A stretch of DNA of 64,000 bases from Halobellus sp. LT62. Its GTDB lineage: Archaea > Halobacteriota > Halobacteria > Halobacteriales > Haloferacaceae. The notes under the pieces are model-generated. The model had not been told where the DNA came from and made no database searches. It was given only the letters and a program-made list of their open reading frames with translations. A program made the position numbers and the translations under genes. Positions 33,790 to 42,957 of the stretch are shown piece by piece; position 1 is the stretch's first letter; every line of letters starts with the position of its first letter. The stretch lies in the NCBI RefSeq assembly GCF_037031285.1, contig NZ_JAYEZO010000001.1, positions 682,001 through 746,000 on the forward strand. The letters are read 5' to 3'.

Positions 33790-35112
33790 ATGAGCGACGG
33801 GGACGACGAGACGGCCGCTGATTCCGACGCGGCGGCGTCCGACGAGACCGCAGACGTGACGCCCGACACCCTGAACGAGCGCCTCGACGGCGTCGAATCC
33901 GCCCTCGAAGACGCCGAGACCGAGGCCGACCTCGACGACGTCGAAGCAGATCTCGACGGGATCGAGTCGGATCTCGAAGCCGCCGACCTGCCCGAACCGG
34001 ACGAGGACGACGAGGACGCAGAAGACCCGCGAGAGGAGCTCGAATCGCGCGTCTCGGAGCTCCGCGACGACCTCGAATCGAAGCGCGGTCCCTACGCCAC
34101 AGACGTCGTCGAGGATGTCGAGGCCGCCCGCTCGAAGATCACCGACACGCGCTGGACCGAGCAGGGCGCGGGCGAGATCGTCGACGTCGTGGCGGCGTTC
34201 GCCGACAGCGTCGGCAGCACACTCGACGTCGATATCGCCGTCGACCAAGACGCAAGCGGCGAGGAACAGGAGGAAGCGCTCGTCGACGCGCTTGAGGAAA
34301 CCATCGCGGCCGTCGAGGACGCGGACCTCGACGCAGACGAGGACGCCGACACGATCGCGTCCTTGATCGACGCGACCGACGAGCTCGAATCCGGGCTCGA
34401 AGACGCCCAAGAGTGGGACGATCTGGAAGTCAACGAACAGCTGATGGCAGAGGGATTCTACGACGTCCTCGGGCACTACAAGGACTACCCGCCGGAGCTG
34501 TCGGCGCTCAAGGAGTGGGAGAAGCGCGACCGCGTCGATATGATCCTGCTCGCGAAGGAGAAGCTCCAGTCGGAGTTCATGCAGGAGCACTGTATGGACG
34601 CGCTGATCCGGATGGCGAACCCCGAGGCCTTCGAGGAGATGCACGAACTCGCCCAGCGCCGCGACAAGCCCGCGATCACGGCGCTCGGTCGGATGGGCGA
34701 GGGTGCCGAGGAGGCCGTCGAGACGCTCGTCGAGTACGTCGACGCCGATTCGGACCCGGCGCTCCAGAAGGTGACGCTCCGCGCGCTCGGCGAGGTCGGC
34801 TCGACTGAGGCGACCCAAGCGATCGCGGACAAACTCGAGATGGACAACGACAACGTCCGGCCGTACGTCGCCCGCGCGCTCGGCCTGATCGGCGACACCC
34901 GCGCGGTCGATCCACTCACGGACACGCTGGCCGAAGACGACAGCGAAACCGTCCGCGCGGCCGCCGCGTGGGCACTGCGACAGATCGGTACGGAGGACGC
35001 GCTCGAAGCCGTCGCCGAGTACACCGACGAACGTTCCTACCTCGTCCAGCACGAGGCCGAACTCGCGGTCGCCACGCTCGGCGAGAGCGACACCAAAGCG
35101 CCGACGGCGTAA
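33790..35112 (+). CDS. HEAT-repeat protein with acidic coiled N-terminus
   Basis: A 440-residue cytoplasmic protein. Residues about 1-130 are strongly acidic with heptad-like Leu/Val spacing (LDGVESALEDAETEADL), suggesting coiled coil. The C-terminal half (about 260-435) is a run of HEAT/PBS-like helical repeats, e.g. ITALGRMGEGAEEAVETLV, LRALGEVGSTEATQAIADKL, ARALGLIGDTRAVDPLTDTL and WALRQIGTEDALEAVAEY. Such repeats serve as protein-binding scaffolds. The partner is unknown. The ATG at 33790 follows the divergent methyltransferase by 116 bases. Confidence 0.85.
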   Translation: MSDGDDETAADSDAAASDETADVTPDTLNERLDGVESALEDAETEADLDDVEADLDGIESDLEAADLPEPDEDDEDAEDPREELESRVSELRDDLESKRGPYATDVVEDVEAARSKITDTRWTEQGAGEIVDVVAAFADSVGSTLDVDIAVDQDASGEEQEEALVDALEETIAAVEDADLDADEDADTIASLIDATDELESGLEDAQEWDDLEVNEQLMAEGFYDVLGHYKDYPPELSALKEWEKRDRVDMILLAKEKLQSEFMQEHCMDALIRMANPEAFEEMHELAQRRDKPAITALGRMGEGAEEAVETLVEYVDADSDPALQKVTLRALGEVGSTEATQAIADKLEMDNDNVRPYVARALGLIGDTRAVDPLTDTLAEDDSETVRAAAAWALRQIGTEDALEAVAEYTDERSYLVQHEAELAVATLGESDTKAPTA

Positions 35113-35191
35113 CGAGGACGGTTCCTCCCTTGGCGGTCTCTCTCTTTTCGACCGGCGAGGGTTTATATCCGAACAGGGGACCAGAGGCCCC

Positions 35192-36904
35192 GTGTCACGC
35201 CGAGTGCGACAGCGTCGTCCCGAGCCCGAAGCGACGCGACCGCCGAGCGACCGCGCCGTGCGCGCGCTCTTTCTCGCAGTCGTCGTCGCGCTCGCGGTGA
35301 TCTCCTCTGCGGGTGTCGTTTCAGCCGACGCTGAACCGCGGGTCGTCGGCACCGACGCAGCAGTGCAGACTGCCGTCACCGACGACGCCCCGCGGATCGT
35401 CGCCGTCTTTCCGGATCCGGTCGCGGCCGACGATGTCGGCGAGTACGTCGTCGTCGATGCCGCGGGCGCGTCGAATCTGACCCTGTCGGACGGGGAGTCG
35501 ACGGTCCCGATCCCGCCCGACGGCGTCGTCGCCCTCTCCGTGGCTCCGAACGCGACGCGCGAACTCGTCGACGTCCCCGTCGTCGACGCCGGGCTCGCCC
35601 TCTCGAACGCGGGCGAAACGCTCGTCCTCCGTCGCGACGGGGTCGCCGTCGATCGACTCGAATACGGGCGATCGCGGGAGGGAGAGCGGCTGAACGCTTC
35701 CACCAACGGGTGGACGCCGCGGGGGTTGACGCCGCGCCCGGTCGTCGCGACCGGCCCGGCGAACGCGACGGCGTTCGTGCTCCCGGACGCGCCCGACGTG
35801 CCGATCGAGACGCTCGAAGGGGCCGACGAGCGGATCCTGCTCGCGGGGTACACGTTCACGTCACCGAGAGCAACGGAGGCTCTGCTCGCGGCCACCGACC
35901 GCGGTGTTCGTGTCCGCGTGTTGCTGGAGGGCGGGCCGGTCGGCGGGATGACGACCGCCCAGCGCGAGCGACTCGACCGACTCGTCGCCGGCGGGGTCGA
36001 CGTCCGCGTGATCGCCGGCCCGTACGCTCGGTTCGTCTTTCACCATCCGAAATACGCCGTCGCCGACGGCGCGGCGCTGGTGATGACGGAGAACTGGAAA
36101 CCGTCGGGGACCGGGGGGAGAAACAGTCGCGGCTGGGGCGTGCGCGTCGATTCCGAAGCGACGGCCGACGAACTGGCCGCGGTCTTCACCCACGACGCCG
36201 ACGGGATCGACGCCCTCCCGTGGCGACGGTATCGGACGAACGCGACGTTCGTCGAGGAATCGCCAGCGAGCGGCTCGTTCGACGCCGAGTTCGAGCCCGA
36301 AACAGTCGCCGTCGACGAGGTTCGCGTCCTGACCGCGCCCGGGAACGCGGGCGCGGCGGTTCGGAAGTCGATCGCGGCGTCCGAGGAGCGCGTCGACGTT
36401 CTCACGCCCCGACTCGATCCCGACGGGGCGTACTTCGCCGCGCTCGTCGACGCCGCCGAGCGCGGCGTCCGCGTCCGAATTCTGCTCTCGAACGCGTGGT
36501 ACGACCGAGAGTCGAACCGGGCGGTCCTCGAGCAGGCGGACGCGCTCGGAGAACGCGGCCTCCCGATCGAGGCGCGAATCGCCGAACCGAGCGGCCGATT
36601 CGGGAAGATTCACGCGAAAGGCGCGGTGATCGACGGCGAGACGGTGCTCGTCGGCAGTCTCAACTGGAACGCGCACGCGACGACCGAGAACAGGGAAGTC
36701 GTCCTCGCGCTCGATGGCACGGAACCGGGGGCGTACTACGGCGAGACGTTCGTCGCTGATTGGAAGGCGTCCGCCGCCGACGCTGACGGCGGGACCGGCG
36801 CGCCGGAGTCGGACTGGAAAACGCGGACGACGCTGGCGCTCGGGGCGCTTTCGGGTGTCGCGATCGCGGGGTCGCTGCTCCGGCGGACGGTGAGATTCGA
36901 ATGA
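35192..36904 (+). CDS. Secreted phospholipase D-like protein with lamin-tail-type domain
   Basis: A 570-residue exported protein. It has a GTG start, a signal helix (about 28-45), then a beta-domain (about 65-155: RIVAVFPDPVAADDVGEYV, LVLRRDGVAVDRLEYG) resembling lamin-tail domains. Two PLD domains follow, each with an HKD motif: HHPKYAVADG and HAKGAVIDGETVLVGSLNWN. A C-terminal transmembrane helix (ALGALSGVAIAGSLL) tethers it outside the cell. It may be a nuclease or phospholipase; the substrate is unknown. Cys-free, fitting extracellular life in brine. Confidence 0.9.
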   Translation: MSRRVRQRRPEPEATRPPSDRAVRALFLAVVVALAVISSAGVVSADAEPRVVGTDAAVQTAVTDDAPRIVAVFPDPVAADDVGEYVVVDAAGASNLTLSDGESTVPIPPDGVVALSVAPNATRELVDVPVVDAGLALSNAGETLVLRRDGVAVDRLEYGRSREGERLNASTNGWTPRGLTPRPVVATGPANATAFVLPDAPDVPIETLEGADERILLAGYTFTSPRATEALLAATDRGVRVRVLLEGGPVGGMTTAQRERLDRLVAGGVDVRVIAGPYARFVFHHPKYAVADGAALVMTENWKPSGTGGRNSRGWGVRVDSEATADELAAVFTHDADGIDALPWRRYRTNATFVEESPASGSFDAEFEPETVAVDEVRVLTAPGNAGAAVRKSIAASEERVDVLTPRLDPDGAYFAALVDAAERGVRVRILLSNAWYDRESNRAVLEQADALGERGLPIEARIAEPSGRFGKIHAKGAVIDGETVLVGSLNWNAHATTENREVVLALDGTEPGAYYGETFVADWKASAADADGGTGAPESDWKTRTTLALGALSGVAIAGSLLRRTVRFE

Positions 36905-36926
36905 CGGGTGTCCCGCGGATGCGGCC

Positions 36927-38852
36927 TCAGACCTCGGTGTCGACGATCGCTTGCGAGGAGAGCTCCTCGTCGAGTTCGGCCTCGGCCATCTTCTCGACGA
37001 GGCTGTCGATGACGTCCTCGCGCATCCCCTTGACGAACTTGATCGACCCGACGACGAGGTGGCCGCCGCCGGAGACGCCGCCGCCGACGACCTCCTCGTT
37101 CAGTTCGGCGACCATCCGCGGGATGTCGAGGCGGACGCCGTCCGAGCGGAGGACCGCGAAGTCCGGCCCGTAGCCGATCGTGATGACCGGTTCGCCGTGC
37201 TCGCGGACCTTCAGGTCGTGGAGCTTGCCGGTGGTCTTGCCCGGTGCGGGGTACGTGAAGCGGTGCGCCCACTCGTCGAGATCGACGGTGTAGAGGTGCG
37301 CGTCCGACGCCAGCCGCTCGTGTTCGAGGTGCGACGCGGCGGCGTCCATCTGCCGTTCGACGTCGCGCTCGGCGCGGGTCGCGAGGAACTCGACGAGCTC
37401 TCGATGCCGCGACTCGTCGTCGCAGCCGACGTTCAGCACGTCGTTGACGAGCGACTGGCCGTCGTTGTAGCGCAGCCAGTGGGCGGCGTAATCGAGCGCC
37501 TCGCCGACGTCGAGCAGGCGGTCGCGGTCGTAGCCCTCCGCCTCGGCCAGCGCGATGTACTTCTCCATCGCGTCGGCCTTCGAGCGGTCGGCGAGTCCCG
37601 CGACGGCGGGGACGTGCCGCAGGTCGTCGGTGAGGTCGGGATCGATCATCCGCGCGAGTTCGACGCACATCATCCCGGTGGTGATCCGGTAGTCCTCGTC
37701 GTAGAGGTAGGGGTTGACGTGCGCGTCGAGGAGGTCTTCGACGGCGTCGGGGTCGGGGTGGTGGTGGTCGACGACCGCGATGGGCATATCGTAGTGCGCG
37801 AGGTTCTCGTAGGCGGGGACGTCCTCCTCGGTCGAGCCGTTGTCGAGCATCAGGAGGAACGGGAGGCGCTGGCCGTGGCGGGCGCGTCCTTCGAGCGCGA
37901 AGTTCAGATCGCGCGTGACGTCTTCCATCTCGTAGAAGGGGGCTTTCGAGGGGAGCCGCTTGACGAGGTGTCGCGAGGCACCCGCGTCGTCGTGGACGGA
38001 TTCGATGAAGTTCGAAAGCGCTAGTTGAACGGGGACCGACGCGCACATCCCGTCCCCGTCGGCGTGGTGACGGACGCGGATCGGCCGCCCTTCGAGGACG
38101 GTCCGGCGAAGCAGTTGCGCGAGGTCTTCGAGGTCCTCTCGGAGCTTCTCGAAGGCGGGCCACTCGACGAGCGGTTCGACGCTCACGGGAGAAGCGCGCT
38201 CGTCGAGTGCGGCGTCGAGGCGCTGGCGGGCCTCCATAGCCGCCTCGTCGTCGAGGCGGGTCAGCGAGTCGACCTCGATCTGGACGGAGCCGTCGTGTGA
38301 TTCGACCGTCCCGCCGACGCGAACGACGTCTTCGACGTCGACCGCGGGGTAGGCACGAACGCCAGCTTCGTGGAACGCCGCCGCGGAGACGATTCCGGTC
38401 TCGTCGACGACGCGGAAGAGCGTCGGGCCGCCCGTCTGCTTGATCTGTGCGACCTGCCCTTCGACGTGGACGGTGTCGCCCGCGTTCAGGTCCTCGATCG
38501 GCGTGATGTCGGGCTCGTGATCGACGACGACCGTCTGGTACGTCGACCCCTCGAAGACGTCGAACGCGAGATCGCCGTTCTCCTTGACCTCTTCGAGCGT
38601 CACGGTCAGGCGGTCGCCGACCTCGTAGGAGCGGTTCAGGTTCGACTCGTGAACGAGCCCGGACACCTCGTCGGAGACGTCGACGAAGATGCCGTACTCG
38701 ACGACGCCGTTGACGACGGCTTGGTAGTGCGCGCCCGCCTCGACGTCTTCGAGCGTGCAGTTCGGTGCGAGATCGTAGACGACAGGTCGCGCGTCGCCCT
38801 CCGAATTCGGAGCGGACTCGCCGCCGGAATCCCCGGCGTTCTCGGCAGTCAT
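36927..38852 (-). CDS. RecJ-like DHH single-strand exonuclease
   Basis: A 641-residue nuclease of the archaeal RecJ/GAN class, acting in repair or with the replisome. It has an N-terminal S1-type domain (about 38-100: GVVEYGIFVDVSDEVSGLVH), an OB-fold (about 115-190), then the DHH catalytic region with RHHADGDGMCAS and AVVDHHHPDP, and the C-terminal DHHA1 domain with GGGVSGGGHLVVGSIKF. S1/OB-DHH fusions are usual in haloarchaea. The ATG at 38852 is the first methionine of the acidic N-terminus. It is divergent from the JAMM gene. Confidence 0.93.
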   Translation of the reverse strand: MTAENAGDSGGESAPNSEGDARPVVYDLAPNCTLEDVEAGAHYQAVVNGVVEYGIFVDVSDEVSGLVHESNLNRSYEVGDRLTVTLEEVKENGDLAFDVFEGSTYQTVVVDHEPDITPIEDLNAGDTVHVEGQVAQIKQTGGPTLFRVVDETGIVSAAAFHEAGVRAYPAVDVEDVVRVGGTVESHDGSVQIEVDSLTRLDDEAAMEARQRLDAALDERASPVSVEPLVEWPAFEKLREDLEDLAQLLRRTVLEGRPIRVRHHADGDGMCASVPVQLALSNFIESVHDDAGASRHLVKRLPSKAPFYEMEDVTRDLNFALEGRARHGQRLPFLLMLDNGSTEEDVPAYENLAHYDMPIAVVDHHHPDPDAVEDLLDAHVNPYLYDEDYRITTGMMCVELARMIDPDLTDDLRHVPAVAGLADRSKADAMEKYIALAEAEGYDRDRLLDVGEALDYAAHWLRYNDGQSLVNDVLNVGCDDESRHRELVEFLATRAERDVERQMDAAASHLEHERLASDAHLYTVDLDEWAHRFTYPAPGKTTGKLHDLKVREHGEPVITIGYGPDFAVLRSDGVRLDIPRMVAELNEEVVGGGVSGGGHLVVGSIKFVKGMREDVIDSLVEKMAEAELDEELSSQAIVDTEV

Positions 38853-38993
38853 ACTGGCAGAAAGTGGTGCGTCGCGGTTAAGACTTTACAATTGCCGGCG
38901 AACGATCCTCTCCAATCGCCACCGAGCGCCCCGCTTCGGCGAACTGACGTCGCCCTCGAAACCTTTAGAAGGAGACGACACCGAGGTCCGGCT

Positions 38994-39503
38994 ATGCGAC
39001 TCTTCCGGTCGAGCGGCGTGCTCGGCATCGCTGCCGACGCACTCGACTTCGCACGGGAGGCCTCCCAAGAGACCCACCCCGACGAGTATATGGGATTTCT
39101 CCGTGGCGAGGACGCCAGCAACTTCGATCTGGACCGCTCCGGAACGGTCATTACCGAGGTGTTGATCGTCCCGGGGACGCGATCGAACCCGGTCAGCGCC
39201 ACCGTCGACAACAACATGATTCCGAACGACCACCACTCGGTGGGATCGATTCACTCGCATCCGAACGGCGTTCTCAGACCGAGCGACGCCGACCTCGACA
39301 CGTTCGGACAGGGCGAGGTCCACATCATCCTCGGCCACCCGTACGGCCCGCACGACTGGAAGGCGTTCGACCAGAACGGCGACGTCCGCGACCTCGAAGT
39401 GCTCGACATCGACCTCCCGGACCCCGAGGAGTTCTTCGATTTCACCGAAGCCGACCTCGACATCGACTACACCGAGACCGACACCCGGAGGGACCGTTGG
39501 TGA
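38994..39503 (+). CDS. JAMM/MPN-type metalloprotease (Mov34-like)
   Basis: A 169-residue protein with the JAMM zinc motif: the upstream glutamate in [12 protein letters not shown] and [20 protein letters not shown] (HxH...SxxD). Archaeal single-domain JAMM enzymes include the Haloferax desampylase that removes ubiquitin-like SAMPs, so isopeptide hydrolysis is plausible, but the true substrate is inferred. The C-terminal extension is acidic. The stop overlaps ribL's GTG, indicating coupled translation. A TATA-like ACCTTTAGAA about 27 bases upstream fits the start. Confidence 0.88.
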   Translation: MRLFRSSGVLGIAADALDFAREASQETHPDEYMGFLRGEDASNFDLDRSGTVITEVLIVPGTRSNPVSATVDNNMIPNDHHSVGSIHSHPNGVLRPSDADLDTFGQGEVHIILGHPYGPHDWKAFDQNGDVRDLEVLDIDLPDPEEFFDFTEADLDIDYTETDTRRDRW

Positions 39504-39985
39504 CGCGCCGCATCGTCGCGCAGGGGACATTTGATCTCGTTCACCCCGGGCACATTCACTACCTCTCGGAGGCGGCCGCGATGGGGGAGGAACTGCACGT
39601 CATCGTCGCCCGGCGACAGAACGTCACCCACAAGGAACCGCCCGTCCTCCCCGACCGACAGCGGCGCGACGTCATCGACGCCCTCGAGGTCGTGACCGAG
39701 GCCCACCTCGGCCACACCGAGGACATCTTCGTGCCGATCGAGCGCATCGACCCCGACGTGATCGTTCTCGGCCACGATCAACACCACGACGACGACGCCA
39801 TCCGCGACGCGCTCGCCGCGCGCGGACTCGACTGCGAGGTCGCGCGGGCGTCGGCCAGACCGAAGCGCTACGACGAGGAGTTGCTGTCGACCGGCCGGAT
39901 CGTCGATCGGATCCTCGAATCGCGGGGTTGCGACGACGAGTCGAATCCCGAGGGATCGGTGTCCGACGCCGATTCGAGCGCGTAG
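39500..39985 (+). CDS. ribL: FAD synthetase (archaeal adenylyltransferase RibL)
   Basis: A 161-residue cytidylyltransferase-like nucleotidyltransferase that transfers AMP to FMN to form FAD. The N-terminal [14 protein letters not shown] carries the HxGH motif, and [15 protein letters not shown] and DVIVLGHDQ follow. It is air-sensitive in methanogens because of C-terminal cysteines; here one Cys (SRGCDD) lies in the tail and one internal (GLDCEV). GTG start, overlapping the JAMM gene by 4 bases. An in-frame TTG one codon earlier is less likely. Confidence 0.9.
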   Translation: MTRRIVAQGTFDLVHPGHIHYLSEAAAMGEELHVIVARRQNVTHKEPPVLPDRQRRDVIDALEVVTEAHLGHTEDIFVPIERIDPDVIVLGHDQHHDDDAIRDALAARGLDCEVARASARPKRYDEELLSTGRIVDRILESRGCDDESNPEGSVSDADSSA

Positions 39986-40021
39986 CCGCCGACTGTCCGT
40001 CCGCACCGTCGCCACCGGTCG

Positions 40022-40531
40022 TTACGGTCGTGTGGGAACCGATCGGCTCACGAGCGCGTACACCGGACCAAGGATGACACCGTAGACGATGTGTGCAAAG
40101 CCGAATGCGAGTGCGGACCCGAAACCGCCGAGTCCGGGAATCGGGACGAACGGCAGAGGCAGTCCCGCGTCGATGCCGGCATTCACCCAAAGCGGAAAGA
40201 TCACTCCGCCCGTCACGAGGCCCAGAAAGGCACTGTAGCCCACGCCCAACCCGACGTACGTCGAAAGCGACATCGACTCTCGACGGACGATCGGCCGGGA
40301 GAGGACGGCCGCGAAGACGAGCGCGAACACGACGCTGTTCGCGAGGTGGGCGACCCACCCGCCGACGAACGATCCCATCCCGTAGAGGGCCCCGATGAGC
40401 GGTAACAGCCGCGTCCCGACCGACAGTATCAGGCCCATCCCCGTCCCCGCCACGAGCCCAGCGACGACGGCGGCGACCCACGGGTGGTAGCTGTCCCCGC
40501 CCTCCTCGCGCTGCTGGAACTCGGTCGTCAT
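40022..40531 (-). CDS. Four-helix integral membrane protein, haloarchaeal family
   Basis: A 169-residue protein with a hydrophilic start (MTTEFQQREEGGDSYHPW) and about four transmembrane helices rich in Gly, including HLANSVVFALVFAAVL and FGFAHIVYGVILGPVYAL, each with a histidine near the membrane face. The family is unknown to me. It lies next to the oxidase genes on the same strand as coxB, 146 bases away, so a link to respiration is possible but unproven. Confidence 0.8.
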   Translation of the reverse strand: MTTEFQQREEGGDSYHPWVAAVVAGLVAGTGMGLILSVGTRLLPLIGALYGMGSFVGGWVAHLANSVVFALVFAAVLSRPIVRRESMSLSTYVGLGVGYSAFLGLVTGGVIFPLWVNAGIDAGLPLPFVPIPGLGGFGSALAFGFAHIVYGVILGPVYALVSRSVPTRP

Positions 40532-40677
40532 TCTCCCCTAAACCTAGGACGATTTACAATATTAACGTGCCGGCGGTATCGGGCGTGACGACGGATATCG
40601 ACGGGTGCAGAGCAGGTAGACGAATCGGTCAGAAGGGCAGAAGAGACATGTGCGATCGGACCGAGCGGCCGGAATCG

Positions 40678-41394
40678 TTACTCTTCGCTGCTGTTCTGCT
40701 GTTCGTCGAGCCAGTCTTGGTACTCATCCTGAGAGACGACATCGAGCGTGAAGTACATCTGCGAGTGCGCCACGCCGCAGTACTCCGTGCAGTAGCCTTG
40801 GTAGGTACCCTCCTCGTACGGAACGGTCCGGACGGTGTTCACCTGACCGGGCATCGCGTCCACTTTGAGCGCCAGTTCCGGCACGTGGAACCCGTGGATC
40901 ACGTCCCGCGAGGTCACCTCGATGACGACCGGGCGGTCCTCCGGCACGACGATCTCGGTGCCGGTCGAGAAGTTACCGCTCTCTGGGTACGACATCTCCC
41001 AGCCCCACTGGTACGCCTCCGCGTGGACGACGACCGGTTCGCCGGAGGCGTCCTCGACCTGCGGCGGGCCGGCGACGTTCTCGTTGGCGAGCACGCCGTA
41101 GGAGGCGACGCCGACGAAGAGCAGGATGACCGCCGTCGCGATCGTCCACGTGATCTCCAAGCGCCGGTTTTCCTTCGTCGGCGACGGGTCGTCGTTGTTC
41201 CGGAACTTTACGATCGTGTAGATCAGAATGCCCTCGACGAGCAGCGTCACGGGAACGGCGATGTACAGCAGCTTCCCGTTCAGCCCGTTGATGAGCTCCG
41301 CGCTGGCGGACGCCTGCGCGGCGACCGGGTCCGCAGCGAGGCCTGCCACCAGAACCGTGAGCAGTGAAACGAGTGCCAAACGCGTCTTTCGCAT
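40678..41394 (-). CDS. coxB: Cytochrome c oxidase subunit II (CuA subunit)
   Basis: A 238-residue exported subunit. It has a signal peptide (about 1-26, ending PVAAQ), two transmembrane helices and an external cupredoxin domain with the CuA ligands: GFHVPEL (His), and the CTEYCGVAHSQM loop (two Cys, His, Met). AEAYQWGWEMSYPE is the aromatic electron-entry region. Subunits I and III are not in the window, so they lie elsewhere or this oxidase has split genes. It is divergent from the heme-synthesis fusion gene. Confidence 0.95.
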   Translation of the reverse strand: MRKTRLALVSLLTVLVAGLAADPVAAQASASAELINGLNGKLLYIAVPVTLLVEGILIYTIVKFRNNDDPSPTKENRRLEITWTIATAVILLFVGVASYGVLANENVAGPPQVEDASGEPVVVHAEAYQWGWEMSYPESGNFSTGTEIVVPEDRPVVIEVTSRDVIHGFHVPELALKVDAMPGQVNTVRTVPYEEGTYQGYCTEYCGVAHSQMYFTLDVVSQDEYQDWLDEQQNSSEE

Positions 41395-41417
41395 CGATCT
41401 GGAGTTGGGAACTGCAA

Positions 41418-41427
41418 CGTAAATAGT
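41418..41427 (-). promoter_or_regulatory. TATA box of coxB
   Basis: Minus-strand AACTATTTAC is centred about 28 bases before the ATG at 41394, indicating a leaderless coxB transcript. Confidence 0.65.
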
Positions 41428-41519
41428 TGCTGACTTTCGCCATCGACGCCCCCGTCCGGCCCCGCGGGTTGCCCCCGAAAGCGGGGTTTCTAAGTACGGT
41501 GATCTCCAACGTCGCGTAG

Positions 41520-42956
41520 GTGTACTTCGTGGCGTCGACCGCAACTCACAACCCGTCGACCGCAACCCACAATCGGTTTCACGGCCTGCTCGCGGCGACG
41601 GCTATCGGCGTCTATCTCCTCTTGCTCGTCGGCGCGACGACCGCGCTGACGGACGCCGCCGCGTCGTGTGCGGCGTGGCCCGCGTGCGGGAACGGATGGA
41701 CGACGCCGGACTCGGCGGTCGGATGGCTCGCGCTCGGGCACCGGATCGGCGCGGTCGCCGTCGGGCTGCTCGGCGTCGCGACGATCGTCGCGGGCATCCG
41801 AGCGAACGTGAGCCGTCGGGTTCTCGGCTCGATGCTACTGGCGGGCGTGCTCTATCCCGTGCAGGCCGGCCTCGGAGCGCTCGTCGCCCTCGGCGGCGCG
41901 AACGCGACGCTTTCTGCGGTCCATCTGACCGTCGGAACGGGGATCTTCGTCTCGCTCGTGGCCGCGCTCGCGTGGACGCTGGAGGCGGAGACCGGCGACC
42001 CGAACGAGGAGCCGGTCGACAGTGTCGACCTCTCTCCGCCCGTCGAGACGACGTACGAGCCGACGGTCCCGACCGACCGCCGGGAGCGACTCGTCGCGAC
42101 GGCGAAAGCGTACCTCCGGCTGACCAAGCCCCGACTGATGTGGCTGCTCTGTCTCGTCGCGGCCGCCGGGATGGCGCTGGCGGCGACGACCACCGGCGGG
42201 CTGACCGTGCCCGTCGTGCTCGCGACGCTCGGCGGCGGCGTGCTCTCGATCGGGGCGTCGGGGACGTTCAACCACGTCTTCGAGCGCGACATCGACAGAC
42301 GGATGCAGCGGACCAGCGACCGCCCGCTCGCGACCGACCTCGTCCCCGTGCGCAACGCGCTGGCGTTCGGACTCCTCTTGGCCGCCGGGTCGGTCGCGCT
42401 GTTCGCGTGGGTCAACGTCCTCGCGGCCGTTCTCGGGGTCGCCGCGATCCTCTTTTACAGCGTCGTCTACACGCTGCTCTTGAAGCCGAACACGGTCCAG
42501 AACACCGTCATCGGCGGTGCGGCCGGGGCGCTTCCGGCGCTCATCGGCTGGGCGGCCGTCGCAGGCGACATCGGATTCGGCGGGCTCGCGCTCGCGGCGG
42601 TCATCTTCCTGTGGACGCCCGCGCACTTTTACAACCTCGCCTTAGCGTACAAAGACGACTACGAGCGCGGCGGTTTCCCGATGATTTCGGTCGTCCGAGG
42701 CGAGACGGAAACGAGAAAACACGTCCTGTGGTACCTCGCCGCCACGCTCGTCGCCGCCGGCGCGTTGGCCTCGATGAACGCCCTCGGCCTGCTGTACGCG
42801 CTCACGAGCGTCGTCTTCGGCGGCCTGTTCCTCTACTTCGCCGTCCGCCTGCACTACGAACAGGACGAGTCGGCCGCGTTCCGCTCGTTCCACGCGTCGA
42901 ACGCGTACCTCGGCGCGCTCCTGCTCGCTGTCGTCGTCGACGCGCTGGTGGTGTGA
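41520..42956 (+). CDS. ctaB: Heme O synthase with N-terminal half-CtaA domain
   Basis: A 478-residue fusion. The N-terminal four-helix part (about 18-155) resembles half of heme A synthase (CtaA), with CAAWPACGNGW, GHRIGAVAVGLL and AVHLTVGTGIF including the conserved histidines. The C-terminal UbiA domain (about 195-475) is protoheme IX farnesyltransferase, with DIDRRMQRTSDRP and YKDDYERGGFPM. It supplies heme O/A to the oxidase. Start is GTG at 41520, about 27 bases after TTTCTAAG; a GTG at 41529 is possible. Confidence 0.92.
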   Translation: MYFVASTATHNPSTATHNRFHGLLAATAIGVYLLLLVGATTALTDAAASCAAWPACGNGWTTPDSAVGWLALGHRIGAVAVGLLGVATIVAGIRANVSRRVLGSMLLAGVLYPVQAGLGALVALGGANATLSAVHLTVGTGIFVSLVAALAWTLEAETGDPNEEPVDSVDLSPPVETTYEPTVPTDRRERLVATAKAYLRLTKPRLMWLLCLVAAAGMALAATTTGGLTVPVVLATLGGGVLSIGASGTFNHVFERDIDRRMQRTSDRPLATDLVPVRNALAFGLLLAAGSVALFAWVNVLAAVLGVAAILFYSVVYTLLLKPNTVQNTVIGGAAGALPALIGWAAVAGDIGFGGLALAAVIFLWTPAHFYNLALAYKDDYERGGFPMISVVRGETETRKHVLWYLAATLVAAGALASMNALGLLYALTSVVFGGLFLYFAVRLHYEQDESAAFRSFHASNAYLGALLLAVVVDALVV

Positions 42957-42957
42957 G

